Origin: Acidovorax kalamii
Lineage (GTDB): Bacteria > Pseudomonadota > Gammaproteobacteria > Burkholderiales > Burkholderiaceae_C
NCBI RefSeq assembly: GCF_002245625.1
Contig: NZ_NOIG01000007.1
Coordinates: 1 to 64,000, forward strand
Reading direction: 5' to 3'
DNA length: 64,000 nucleotides
Position 1 is the first letter of the stretch, and every line of letters starts with the position of its first letter. The notes below the pieces were generated by a model. It did not search any database and was not told the origin of the DNA. It saw nothing but the letters and a program-made list of their open reading frames with translations. Positions 1 to 9,500 of the stretch are shown here, piece after piece. Made by a program: the position numbers and the translations under genes.

Positions 1-1594
1 TGGCCCCGGCGGCAGCGCCCGCTGCGGCCCCGGCTGAGGTGCCCAGGGCCAGGGCTGTGCCGTCGATGCGGCGCGGCGCGGGCAGCGGTGGGGCCAACTG
101 CGCCGACGGCATGGCAGGCGCGGCGGGCTCGCCATGCAGGGCGCGCAGCGTGGCGTCCAGCGCGCGCACCTGGTCTGCGTACTGCGCAGCGGCGGCATCT
201 GGCGGCAGGCGGGTGAGTGCGGCGCAGGCGCGCAGGTGCTGCGCCAGCGCCTGCAGGGCCTGGCCAAAACGCAGTTCATTGCGTTCCACCCAGGCGGCGC
301 GCAGGCGGGCCAGGGCATGGTGCTGGGCGGGCAAGGCAGGGCTGAGCCGGTTGAACAGCGTGGGCTCCAGCACCCAGCTGGCGCCAAAGTCTTCCCAGCG
401 CAGCGCCACGTGAGGGGCGGCCTGCCAAGCGGGCGGGAGTGGGTCGGCGGTCCAGGCCAGCACGGCGTCCACGGGCTGCCCCGTGTGGTCGGTGAACCGC
501 AGGTGGTCGCCTTCCGGGGTCTGCAGGCTGGAGCCCAGCAGCACCTGGGCTTGTGCCTGCGGGCCGTGCAGGCCGATCACCAGGTCGCCCGGCAGGCTGG
601 CGCGCAGCGTGTCGAAGGCGGGGCCTTGCGGGTCGATGTGGCCCTGCCACCGGAGTTCGCGCCAGCGCGCCCAGGCGGCCAGGGCCAGGCGCGGCAGCAC
701 CACGGCCAACAGCAGCAGGCCCACGTACATGCCGACCCAGCGGCTGCCAGCGGCACCGCCCATGCCTGCCGCGCTGCTTTCGCCCGCAAAGTTCTGCGTG
801 GCCGCGATCTCTTGCAGCGTGAAGGGCGCCAGGCCCAGCAGCAGGGTCAGCGGCGCAAACAGCACCGAGACGATAGCGTGCACCTGCGTGGCGTCGAGAA
901 AGGTGCTCTCCCAGCCAAACTGGTAGCGCACCACCAGCCCGCGCAGCAGCAGCGACAGCGCAATGCCCGCGCCCCAGGCGGCGGCGCACAGGTGCAGCAC
1001 CCGCGCGGCGCGCTGCTGCAGCAGGTCGGCCGCATGGGCCCACCAGCGCTGGTGAAAGTCGGCCGCAATGCGCGCGGCCAGCCCGCGCCCCTGCTCGGCA
1101 CGGCCAAAGGGATGGTGGAGGGGGCGCAGCGCCTGCCGCAGCCATGCGCCGTGCGCCTGGGGCGGGCGCATGGCGCGCCAGGCGATCAGCAGGTAGACGG
1201 CGAGGTTCCAGGCCAGCACGGTGAGCAGCGGGGGCGAGAGCAGGTCTACCCGGTGCGCGTTGCTGATGCGGTCGGTGGCCAGGCCCAGCAGCAGCGCTGC
1301 CAGCGGCAGGCCACGCGCCACCCAGGGCCCCAGCCCGCCTGTGCCGGGCTTCTGTGGGTGCAGCGCGGCCACGGTGCTGTCGCGGCCGCTGGCGTGGTCG
1401 GCGATGGTGGTGGCGCGTTCCAGCATCACCTCGGCCACCCCCACGCGGGGCAGCCCGCGCGCCCGGGCAGCAGCCATGGCGCTGCGCGTGGCGTCCTGCA
1501 GCTCCACCGCGCTGACCAGGGTGTGCCGGGCGTCGGTCTGCTCGATGGCCTGGGCCAGCAGCAGGGTGCGCAGCTGGGGCTCGGTCACGCGCAT
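1..1594 (-). CDS. DUF2868 domain-containing membrane protein (3' end off the window)
   Basis: This minus-strand frame stays open from the ATG at 1594 past the left edge, so 531 codons are visible and the C-terminus is missing. The protein begins MRVTEPQLRTLLLAQAIE. It then has several hydrophobic segments (about residues 95-120, 130-145, 200-220, 255-275 and 290-310) and a soluble Ala/Leu-rich C-terminal half, as in DUF2868 proteins. In Betaproteobacteria this family usually precedes a DUF3482 GTPase gene, which would lie outside the window. A GGAG ribosome site sits 5 nt before the ATG. The start lies 63 nt after mltA on the same strand, with a dispersed repeat between them. Function is unknown. 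The plus-strand open frames over this stretch are high-GC shadows. Confidence 0.8.
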   Translation of the reverse strand, partial: MRVTEPQLRTLLLAQAIEQTDARHTLVSAVELQDATRSAMAAARARGLPRVGVAEVMLERATTIADHASGRDSTVAALHPQKPGTGGLGPWVARGLPLAALLLGLATDRISNAHRVDLLSPPLLTVLAWNLAVYLLIAWRAMRPPQAHGAWLRQALRPLHHPFGRAEQGRGLAARIAADFHQRWWAHAADLLQQRAARVLHLCAAAWGAGIALSLLLRGLVVRYQFGWESTFLDATQVHAIVSVLFAPLTLLLGLAPFTLQEIAATQNFAGESSAAGMGGAAGSRWVGMYVGLLLLAVVLPRLALAAWARWRELRWQGHIDPQGPAFDTLRASLPGDLVIGLHGPQAQAQVLLGSSLQTPEGDHLRFTDHTGQPVDAVLAWTADPLPPAWQAAPHVALRWEDFGASWVLEPTLFNRLSPALPAQHHALARLRAAWVERNELRFGQALQALAQHLRACAALTRLPPDAAAAQYADQVRALDATLRALHGEPAAPAMPSAQLAPPLPAPRRIDGTALALGTSAGAAAGAAAGA

Positions 1595-1605
1595 GGATGC
1601 TCCTG

Positions 1606-1660
1606 ATTCAATAGCTATCAGCGCATGGTGGACGCGCGCAGAAGGGCATTTTTAACCTTA
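1606..1660 (-). repeat. Dispersed degenerate repeat, copy A
   Basis: On the minus strand this reads AAAAATGCCC, a GCGCGC-rich middle, then GCGCTGATAGCTATTGAAT. It follows the same plan as seven other copies in this window: A-rich start, GGCC or GCCC block, GCGCT-rich centre, then AGCTAT or TGCTATC with an AT-rich tail. It fills the gap between mltA and the DUF2868 gene and ends just before the latter's ribosome-binding site. Confidence 0.6.
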
Positions 1661-2815
1661 CTTTGGCCACAGCGCCCACAGCCGCAGGTTCTGCTTGAGG
1701 CGCCCGGCAATGTCGCCCGCCTCGGGGCCCCAGCCGGTGAAGTAGTCGGCCCGCACCGCGCCCAGGATGGCGCTGCCCGTGTCCTGCGCCAGCACCATGC
1801 GGCTGAGCTGCACCTGCGGGCCGCTGGAGGCCAGCCACACGGGCGTGCCATAGGGGATGCTCTGGCGGTCCACCGCAATCGAGCGGCCGGGGGTGAGCGG
1901 CACGCCCTGTGCGCCCTTGGGGCCAAAGCTGGCATCCATGCCCACCAGGGGTTCCTCCTTGAAGAACACGTAGCGCGGGTTGGTCCACATCAGCTCGTTG
2001 GTGCGCTGGGGGTTGGCCGCCAGCCAGGCGCGGATGCCGGGCCAGGTGGCGTCGCGGGTGTAGCCCTGGTCCAGCAGCCAGCGGCCGATGCTCTGGTAAG
2101 GCTGGTCATTGGTGCCCGCGTAGGCCACGCGCACGGTGGTGGTGCTGCCGTCGGCCTCGGTGATGCGCAGGCGGCCCGAGCCCTGGATGTGCAGCACCAT
2201 GGATTCCACCGGGTCGCGCAGCCAGGCGATGGCGCGGCCCGCGAGTGCGGCCTGGGCTTCGGGCAGGGTCTCGATCTGCTGGCGCGTGTACCAGGGCTTG
2301 CGTGCGCCAAAACCGGCGGGCAGGCGGTAAACAGGCACGGTGAAGCCGTTGCCGGGCTGGCGCGCGGCGTCCATCATGGGTTCGTAATAGGCGGTGAGCA
2401 GGCCCTCGGCATTGCCGTCGGTGGCCTCGACGCGGTAGGGCTGCAGGCGCGCGACGAGCCAGGCGCGCTGCTCGTCGGCGGTGGCAATGCTCAGCTGGCG
2501 CACGTCGCTGCACAGCGCGGTGAAGGGCGGTACGGGCCGCTCGCAGCTCTTGATCCACGCGTTCCAGGCTTCGTGCAGGGCGTCTTCGGTGAAGCCCGGC
2601 AGTTCGGCCCAGCGCACGGGCACCCAGCGGCTTTTGGGTTGCGCCAGCGGCGGCGGCAGCGGGCCGGTGTCGCCGGGCAGCACCACGGAGCTGGCGGGCG
2701 GCGGGGGCGGGATGGCCCCGGGGCGGGAGGGGCTTGGGGCGGGCGGCGTGGAGCAGGCGGCCAGCGTTCCTACAATCAGCGCCGTCACAACAAGGCGCAG
2801 GGGGTTCAAGGTCAT
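1658..2815 (-). CDS. mltA: Membrane-bound lytic murein transglycosylase A
   Basis: This outer-membrane lipoprotein cleaves peptidoglycan between MurNAc and GlcNAc, giving 1,6-anhydro products. The start at 2815 gives 385 residues and a classic lipoprotein signal (TALIVGTLAACS, lipobox LAAC). The longer upstream frame adds an unlikely 27-residue Ser-rich tail and is not used. The C-terminal 3D domain is present (LAQDTGSAILGAVRADYF, then GWGPEAGDIAG), which carries the catalytic Asp of the family. The gene is co-directional with the DUF2868 gene. Its ATG shares bases with the ATG of a small plus-strand frame at 2814 (CATG at 2813-2816), so the two initiation regions are antisense to one another. 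Confidence 0.93.
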   Translation of the reverse strand: MTLNPLRLVVTALIVGTLAACSTPPAPSPSRPGAIPPPPPASSVVLPGDTGPLPPPLAQPKSRWVPVRWAELPGFTEDALHEAWNAWIKSCERPVPPFTALCSDVRQLSIATADEQRAWLVARLQPYRVEATDGNAEGLLTAYYEPMMDAARQPGNGFTVPVYRLPAGFGARKPWYTRQQIETLPEAQAALAGRAIAWLRDPVESMVLHIQGSGRLRITEADGSTTTVRVAYAGTNDQPYQSIGRWLLDQGYTRDATWPGIRAWLAANPQRTNELMWTNPRYVFFKEEPLVGMDASFGPKGAQGVPLTPGRSIAVDRQSIPYGTPVWLASSGPQVQLSRMVLAQDTGSAILGAVRADYFTGWGPEAGDIAGRLKQNLRLWALWPK

Positions 2816-2942
2816 GGGGCTGATTTTGCTTGAAGCGCTGCTGGCGCTGGTGCTGCTGGTGGCCATCGTCTGGTGGACCATGTTCTCGGGCCGCAAGAAG
2901 GGTGAGCTGCCAAGCGACGATGCCGATCAGCCACCCAAGTAA
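2814..2942 (+). CDS. Small single-pass membrane protein (42 aa)
   Basis: The frame encodes one hydrophobic helix (LILLEALLALVLLVAIVWW) followed by a basic and then acidic tail (SGRKKGELPSDDADQPPK). This is typical of a real bitopic mini-protein with the N-terminus outside and basic residues at the cytoplasmic face. The start overlaps the mltA start head to head. The nearest purine-rich stretch is GGGG at 2801-2804. No function is recognised. The gene is short, so it could be chance, but codon and residue pattern favour a real gene. Confidence 0.5.
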   Translation: MGLILLEALLALVLLVAIVWWTMFSGRKKGELPSDDADQPPK

Positions 2943-2943
2943 C

Positions 2944-3001
2944 TCATTTATTTATAGCTACAAAGCGCCACTGGATGAGCGCAAACGGCCTGAAAAGCTC
3001 T
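2944..3001 (-). repeat. Dispersed degenerate repeat, copy B
   Basis: Read on the minus strand: TTTTCAGGCC, GTTTGCGCTCATCC, GGCGCTTTGTAGCTATAAAT. It matches the plan of the other copies and occupies the 86-bp gap between the small membrane protein and the convergent response regulator gene. Confidence 0.6.
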
Positions 3002-3028
3002 GAGCCCGCAGTCCAGGGCCGATGAAGG

Positions 3029-3658
3029 TCAGCCCGCCCCCCGCAGCAGGTTGGCCAGCTCCACGGCCGACTTCACCTGCATCTTGTCGAACACGCGCGA
3101 GCGGTGCACTTCCACCGTGCGCACACTGATGTCGAGCTGGTCGGCGATCAGCTTGTTGGGCAGGCCCGCCACCACCAGGTCCATCACATCGCGTTCGCGG
3201 TCGGTCAGCTCGCCCAGGCGCACCTGCAGACCACTGCGCGCACGCAACTGGTTGAGGCGTTCGGTGGACTGGGCCAGCGCCTGCTCGATGCGGTCCACCA
3301 GCGCGTTGTCGGAGAAGGGCTTTTCGCAGAAGTCGAACGCGCCGCGCTTGACAGTGTCCACCGCCGTGGGCACGTCGGCATGGCCGGTGAGAAAAATCAC
3401 CGGCATGGTGGCCAGGTCGCCGCGCGCGGCCAGCAGGTCGAACAGTGCCAGCCCGCTCATGCCGGGCATGCGCACGTCCAGCAGCAGGCAGCAGGGCTGG
3501 CGCTGGGCCGGGCGGCTTTGCAGCATGGCGTCAAAGGCTTCGGCGCTGTCGTAGGACTCGCTGGGCAGCCTGCGCGAGCGCAGCAGCCAGGCCAGGGCTT
3601 CGCGCACGCTGGCATCGTCGTCCACGATGTACACGGTGGCGTTGGTGATGGGTTCCAT
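3029..3658 (-). CDS. FixJ/NarL-type response regulator
   Basis: The 209-residue protein has a receiver domain (VYIVDDDASVREAL with the acidic pair, phospho-acceptor Asp in LLLDVRMPGMSG, Lys in CEKPF) and a LuxR-type helix-turn-helix (LTDRERDVMDLVVAGLPNKL, then SVRTVEVHRSRVFDKM). It is the transcriptional output of the sensor kinase encoded directly upstream. The kinase stop and this start overlap in TGATG, so the two are likely translationally coupled. Target genes are not evident from the sequence. The family includes FixJ, TtrR and TodT. Confidence 0.92.
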   Translation of the reverse strand: MEPITNATVYIVDDDASVREALAWLLRSRRLPSESYDSAEAFDAMLQSRPAQRQPCCLLLDVRMPGMSGLALFDLLAARGDLATMPVIFLTGHADVPTAVDTVKRGAFDFCEKPFSDNALVDRIEQALAQSTERLNQLRARSGLQVRLGELTDRERDVMDLVVAGLPNKLIADQLDISVRTVEVHRSRVFDKMQVKSAVELANLLRGAG

Positions 3659-5748
3659 CAGGGTCTTGAATCAGGTTGGGACGCAGGCAGCGTAAAAGTG
3701 AACACCGTACCACGGGGCTCATTCGGTGCGAACCCGAGAAAACCGCCGTGCTGTTCGATCACCGTGCGGCACATGCTCAGGCCCAGGCCCATGCCCTCGG
3801 GGCGGGTGGTGAAGAAGGGGGTGAAGAGCTTGGCGGCCACCTCGGGCGGGATACCGGTGCCCTGGTCGGTCACGGTGAATTCGATCCAGCCGCTGGATTT
3901 GCTGGAGGCCGCGTGCCGCACCCGGATGTCGAGCACGCGGGTGCGCACGGCCGGGTCGTCCATGGCCTGCATGGCGTTGCGCGCCAGGTTCAGCAGCACC
4001 TGCTCGACCATGGTGCGGTCGCACAGCGTGGGGGACAGGCCGGGCTCCACGGTGGTGTGCACGCGCACGCCCAGCTTGCGCGCCTGCAGGCTCACCAGCG
4101 GCAGGATGGCGTCGAGCAGCTGCTGCGCGTGCACCGCCTCGCGCGCCTGGTCGCGGCGGCGCACGAAGTCGTGCACGCTCTTGATCACGCGGCCCGCGCG
4201 TTCGGCCTGGCGCGCAATCTGCCGCATGGCCATGCGCACGTCATCGAGCGCATCGGGGGTGGGCGCGGCGGCGGTCCCCGAGGAGGCAGACGCAGATGCC
4301 AGGGCGGGCGTGGCCTGCTGCTCCAGCAGGTTCAGCGAGCCGTTGGCGTAGCTGGAGATGGCGGCCAGCGGCTGGTTCAGTTCGTGGCTGAGCAGCGATG
4401 CCATCTCGCCCACTGTGGCCAGCCGGGCCGTGGCCTGCAGCCGCTCCTGTGAGGCGCGCGAGAGTTCCTCGACGCGCCGCTGCTCGCTGATGTCCAGGAA
4501 GGCGCTCATCCAGCCGGTGTGCTGGCCCTGGGCGTTGATCAGCGGCGCCTCGATGATGAGCACCGGGAAGCGCGTGCCGTCCTTGCGCATAAATTCAGAC
4601 TCGAAGCCCTCGCGCGGTGGCATATAGCCCGCAAAACGGATGGCCTGGCGCTGCTGGTATTCCTCCACCCGTTCGGGCGGCCAGTAAGGCGCCGACATGC
4701 TCAGGCCCAGCAGTTCCTGCGGGCTGAAGCCCACCATCTCGCAAAAGGCCGGGTTCACATAGGTGATGCGGCCCTGCAGGTCACGTGCGCGCAGGCCGGT
4801 GACGAGCGAGTCCTCCATGGCCTTGCGAAACGCCAGCGCGTCGGCCAGGTCACGTTCGGCGCGCAGGCGGCGGCGGTTGTCGCGCACCAGCACCACCATC
4901 ACCGTCACCAGCGCAATTGACATGGCAGTGACCAGTGCCGTGAGCACGTTGGGGAACACGCTGGGCGCGGTGTGCCAGCCGTCCATGCGCAGCACCAGGG
5001 TGGCGCCGGGCAGGTCCAACAGATGCTGGGCGGTGAACATGCGCGAGCCCCGGCGGGCCGCGCCCATCACGGCCAAACGGGTGCCGTCGGGTTCGGTGAA
5101 CGAGGCCTCCTGGCTGCGCGTGAGGTTGTGCGCCACCAGGTTCAGCAGGATGTCCTGCAGCCCGTAGGTGGCCACCAGGAAGCCGGTAGTGCGTCCGCCA
5201 GCGGTCAGGGGCACGCACAGCTCCATCATCTCGGAGCCCAGGCCGTCACCGTGCGGCTGGAAGTAGCTGGTGGAATAGGCGGGGCTGCCCAGGCGCCGGG
5301 CGTTGGTGCAGGCGATGGTCAGGTCGGACTGGCTGCTGTCGCGCAGCCGCATGTCCCAGGCCACGGGGCGGTAGGGGGATTGCACATGGGTGCGCAGCTT
5401 CAGGTGGGCGTCGCGCCACTCGATGCGCACCAGTTCGCGGCGGATGCGCAGCAGCTCCGAGGCTTCGACCTCCCAGGCAAGCTGCCCCGGCGCATCGGCG
5501 GGCAGGGCCTGCAGGCTCTGCAGGTTGTGTGTGAGGGCGGTGCGGATGTCGGACACCGCATCGGCCGCGTCGCGCTCCAGGCGCGTCTGCACCTGGCTGG
5601 CCTCGTAGCGCCCTGCCAGCCACACCATGGTGGCCAGCATCGACACCACTAGCAGCACCAGCGCCGTCCACAGCGACCAGCGGCGCCAGGCGCCGCGCCA
5701 GCGCTGCAGCAGGGTGCGGGGGGGGCGTGGGGCGCGCGGGTCGGTCAC
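3658..5748 (-). CDS. Membrane PAS sensor histidine kinase
   Basis: This is the cognate sensor of the downstream FixJ-like regulator. Translation from GTG at 5748 gives 696 residues; the start overlaps the Nit stop in GTGA. A first membrane helix (LWTALVLLVVSMLATMVWLA) and a second (VLTALVTAMSIALVTVMVVL) enclose a periplasmic sensing region of about 230 residues. A cytoplasmic PAS domain (ITYVNPAFCEMVGFSPQELL), the H-box (LLSHELNQPLAAISSYANGS) and a HATPase domain (N-box NLARNAMQAM, G-boxes DQGTGIPPE and GMGLGLSMC) follow. The H-box resembles FixL/DctB-class kinases. The signal is unknown. The longer frame upstream of 5748 overlaps the Nit gene and is not used. Confidence 0.9.
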   Translation of the reverse strand: MTDPRAPRPPRTLLQRWRGAWRRWSLWTALVLLVVSMLATMVWLAGRYEASQVQTRLERDAADAVSDIRTALTHNLQSLQALPADAPGQLAWEVEASELLRIRRELVRIEWRDAHLKLRTHVQSPYRPVAWDMRLRDSSQSDLTIACTNARRLGSPAYSTSYFQPHGDGLGSEMMELCVPLTAGGRTTGFLVATYGLQDILLNLVAHNLTRSQEASFTEPDGTRLAVMGAARRGSRMFTAQHLLDLPGATLVLRMDGWHTAPSVFPNVLTALVTAMSIALVTVMVVLVRDNRRRLRAERDLADALAFRKAMEDSLVTGLRARDLQGRITYVNPAFCEMVGFSPQELLGLSMSAPYWPPERVEEYQQRQAIRFAGYMPPREGFESEFMRKDGTRFPVLIIEAPLINAQGQHTGWMSAFLDISEQRRVEELSRASQERLQATARLATVGEMASLLSHELNQPLAAISSYANGSLNLLEQQATPALASASASSGTAAAPTPDALDDVRMAMRQIARQAERAGRVIKSVHDFVRRRDQAREAVHAQQLLDAILPLVSLQARKLGVRVHTTVEPGLSPTLCDRTMVEQVLLNLARNAMQAMDDPAVRTRVLDIRVRHAASSKSSGWIEFTVTDQGTGIPPEVAAKLFTPFFTTRPEGMGLGLSMCRTVIEQHGGFLGFAPNEPRGTVFTFTLPASQPDSRP

Positions 5749-6563
5749 GGCAGCACGCGGTGCGTGAGCGCGGGCAGCTGGGCGCGCACAGCGCGCAGCC
5801 GCTCGGCGTCGAGCACCCCGGCCACGGTGCCGGGGCCCTGGTCCTGCTGCGCCAGCACGGTGCCCCAGGGGTCCACCAGCATGCTGTGGCCCCAGGTGTG
5901 GCGCCCGTTCTCGTGCACGCCGCCCTGGGCGGGGGCCAGCACATAGGCCAGGTTTTCGATGGCGCGGGCGCGCAGCAGCACCTCCCAGTGCGCCTGCCCC
6001 GTGGTGTGCGTGAAGGCGCTGGGCACCAGCAGCAGGTCGGCCCCCGCGCGGGCATGGGCGCGGTACAGCTCGGGAAAGCGCAGGTCGTAGCACACCGACA
6101 GGCCCACGCGCCAGCGCCGGCCGTTGCGTGCCTGCAGGTCAAACTGCACCAGGGTGTTGCCCGCCTCGATCACGCGGCCTTCGTCGTACAGCTCGCGCCC
6201 GTTGTCGAAGTGGAACAGGTGGATCTTGTCGTAGCGCGCCACGCAGGCGCCGGTGGGGTTGAAGACCAGCGTGGTGTTGCGCACGCGATCCGGGGCGGTG
6301 GTCTGCAGCGGCAGGGTGCCGCCCACGATCCACATCTGCAGCGCGCGCGCCGTGTCGGCCAGAAAGCGCTGGATCACCCCGTCGCCGTCGGCCTCGCGCA
6401 GCGCGAGCTTGTCGGTGTCCTTGTGGCCCATCACGCAGAAGTATTCGGGCAGCACGGCCAGCTCGGCGCCGCCCTGCGCGGCTTCTTCCAGCAGTGCACG
6501 CGCCGCGCGCAGGTTGTCGTCGCGCAGGGTGCCGGACACCATCTGGATGGCGGCTACTTTCAT
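5745..6563 (-). CDS. Nit-family carbon-nitrogen hydrolase (omega-amidase or deaminated-glutathione amidase type)
   Basis: The 272-residue cytosolic amidase carries the nitrilase-superfamily triad: Glu40 (AVLPEYF), Lys113 (RYDKIHLFHFD) and Cys158 (VGLSVCYDLRFPELYR). The CYDLRFPELYR signature is that of Nit1/Nit2-type enzymes, which hydrolyse amides such as deaminated glutathione or alpha-keto-glutaramate. The exact substrate cannot be read from sequence. Its start overlaps the yhdP stop by ATGA, and its stop overlaps the kinase start by GTGA. It is therefore the middle of a four-gene polycistron. Confidence 0.9.
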   Translation of the reverse strand: MKVAAIQMVSGTLRDDNLRAARALLEEAAQGGAELAVLPEYFCVMGHKDTDKLALREADGDGVIQRFLADTARALQMWIVGGTLPLQTTAPDRVRNTTLVFNPTGACVARYDKIHLFHFDNGRELYDEGRVIEAGNTLVQFDLQARNGRRWRVGLSVCYDLRFPELYRAHARAGADLLLVPSAFTHTTGQAHWEVLLRARAIENLAYVLAPAQGGVHENGRHTWGHSMLVDPWGTVLAQQDQGPGTVAGVLDAERLRAVRAQLPALTHRVLP

Positions 6564-9500
6564 GAGGGCTCTCCGGTCTTGGGGGGGCTGCTGCGGGGCG
6601 GGGCGTCGGTGGTGGGGTTGGCTTCGCGGCCCCGGCGCGCCACGCGCACCACGCGCGGGTCGGCCCAGGTGCCGTCCACGCGGAACTCCTGCGTGGCGGC
6701 CTCGATGAGCGGGCCGCGCAGGAACACCTGGGCCAGGAAGCTGCCCAGCCCGATCACGGGGTTGATGGCCGTGGCCACCAGCGAGGCCGTCATGGCATTG
6801 ATCTCGGGCACCACCACCACGCGCAGGTCCTGGGTTTCGTGGTCGATGTTGGCGTGGCCTTCCATCAGCACGGCGGCGTTCACGCCCTTCATCTGCAGGT
6901 TGTTGGTGGTGGCCACGCCCTGCTCGATGCGCAGGTCGCCGCGCACGAAGTCGAACGCAAAACCTTCGCTGAACACGTCGCGGAAGTCGAGCGTGAGGCG
7001 GCGCGGCAGCGACTGCAGGCTCAGCACGCCCAGCAGCTTGGCCAGGCCCGGGTCGGCCTTGAGGAACTGGCCGGACTCGATGTTGAGGTTGATCTGCCCG
7101 GTCATGCTGCGGTAGTCGGGGCTGAAAGGCGCGCCGATCCAGGCCACCTGCCCCTCCATGCGGCCCTTGCCGCGCCGCACCACATTGGCCATGCCCATGC
7201 GGCCCAGCAGGTCGCCCGAGTCGCGGATATCAAGCTTGAAGTTCAGCACCGTGCGCCGCTCTGCCGCGCGCGGGGTGGCCCCTGCCGCATTGAGCACGGC
7301 CCAGTTGCCGTTGGCCGTGAGGCTGGCTTCGGGTGCGGTGATGTTGAACTTGGCGAGGCGCCACTCGCGCTGGGCGCCCTCGCCGCCCCGGTTCTGGGCC
7401 TCCATCTCGACCCGGCCCAGGCGTTTGCCGCGCAGCTCGAAGTCGTCCACCACGATGTCGAGCGCGGGCAAGGTGCCGGGCTGTTCGTCCAGCAGCGCCT
7501 CGACCTGGGTCACGTCGCTTTGTGGCATGTTCACGCGCGAGAGCCGTGCAAACAGGCGCCCGTTCGGATGGTCGGCGCTGCCCGGCTGGCGGTACTCCAG
7601 ATAGCCATTGAGTTCGGTGGCGTCCAGGTTGGCGCGCCAGGTCGTACCGTCGCGCAGGGCCCCAGCCACCACGTTGTGCAGGGTGCGGCCCTGCAGCGTC
7701 AGCTCGCGCGCGCGCAGTGCCAGGGTGGTGGGCAGGTAGTCCTGCGCCATGGCTGGGCCGGAGGGGCCGGGCGTGGCGCTAGCGGCTGGGGCCGTGCGGG
7801 CGGGGGGCTCGGCCGTGGTGGCCTGCGTCAACACCGCCTCCCAGGCGTCCACATCCACCTTGCCCTGGCTGATGTTGGCGGCCACGCCCTGCACAGGCAC
7901 TGGCGCTGATTCACCGCCGCTCAGCCCCAGACCAATGGCGCCGCGCAGCACGCGGGGCTGGGGGCCGCTCAGGTCACGCAGGTAGGTGGCCGAGCCCAGG
8001 GCGCCCAGGTCCAGGGTGATCTGGTCGCGCAGTGGGGGCGCGTTGTTGCCATTGCCATTGCCGTTGGCGGCCAGGCCGGTGAGGGATTCGCGCGCCACCT
8101 GGGTCTCGAAGCGCAGGGGCAGGCTGCTGTCGGCGGGTTTACCCAGCGGCGGCGGCAGCGCCAGCGCCAGGCCCTGCAGCGTGGTGCTTACCTGCAGTTC
8201 TGGCACACCCCGGCGGAACGCCAGGGCCAGGGTGTAGGGCGTGCTGCCGGTGGCACGGCGCGCCAGCTGCGCCAGCGTGCCCAGCTGCGGCGTCTGCTGC
8301 AGGCCTTCGGCGGTGGCTGTGCCCTGGGCGCGCAGCTGCACGGCCGATTCGGTGGCGGGCGCGTTGGGCGCCAGCGCCCGCATGCCGCCTTCCAGCCGCA
8401 CGTTGCCGCCCAGCGCCTGGGCCTGCACGTTGGTCAGCGAGAACCCGGTTTCGCTGAACTGCACGGCACCCCGCACCCGGCTCAGCGCGGGCGTGTCGGG
8501 GGTGATGCGCAGCTCGTTGCCCGCCAGCGTGACGGTACCCTGCACCTTGGATTTGGTGATGTCGCTGATGGGCAGGGCGAGGCGCAGCTGGAAGTCGGCA
8601 TTGCCGGTACCGCTGGCCTGGTCGAGCGCGTGGCCGGTCATGCCCCCCAGGGGCGAGGTGGTCATGAGCGCGAGCAGCTCGGCCAGCGGGCCACGCGCGT
8701 CGGCGTTCACGGCCACCACGGTGTGTTCCAGGTCGGGGATCTTGGCGTCCACCTTGGACAGCCGCAGGCCTTTGCTGCCCGCAAAGCTGCCGCTGGCGCC
8801 GCGCACCATCATCGAGGAACGCTCAAAGATCAGCTCGCCGCCCAGTTCCGTGAGCGCGGGCCAGGGCAGGGTGCCCGCTGGCTGGAGCGAAGAGGGCACA
8901 TAGGCGTAGGTCACATCCTTGACCCGCGCGGCGATGCGGAATTCGCCCAGCTTGGGGTCGTTGAAGGGCAGGTCGTGCAGATCGCCCTTGACGCGGAACT
9001 GCACGTTGCTGGCGCTGCCTGCCACCACCGCATCGCGCACATAGTGGCGCGACTCGGCAGGGATGGACAGGGGCAGGTAGCGGTGCACGCGCGTGCCGTC
9101 GGCACGGTTGAGCGTGCCGGTGAGGTCCAGCACCCCGGGGAAGCGCGATTTGTGGGGCGCCTTGCTGGCATCGCTGGTGTGCCAGGTGGCGCGGGCCTCG
9201 CCCTGCGCATCGGCGTTGGCAAACTGCACGTCGTTGGCCTGCACGGCGATGCGGCTGCCTTCGATCTGCCAGCGCAGATCGGCGCTCAGCCGGTCCAGCG
9301 GCAGCAGCGGGTCTTCGAACACGCCCGGCAGCACCAGCGCCCCCGAGGCCATCGTGAGCGCGGCCTTGCCACCTGCCTGGGTCATGTCGATGTCCACCGT
9401 GGCGCCGCGCAGGCCCAGGTGGGTGGGTGCCGTCCCTGTGGGGGCTCCGGCCAGGGCCAGGCCCCGGATGCGGCCCTTGACCTGGTACTGCTGCAGAGCA

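Noticed and set aside
134..1606. 490-codon plus-strand open frame at the left edge
   Set aside because: It is a shadow of the DUF2868 gene on the minus strand, which has proper membrane helices and a ribosome site.
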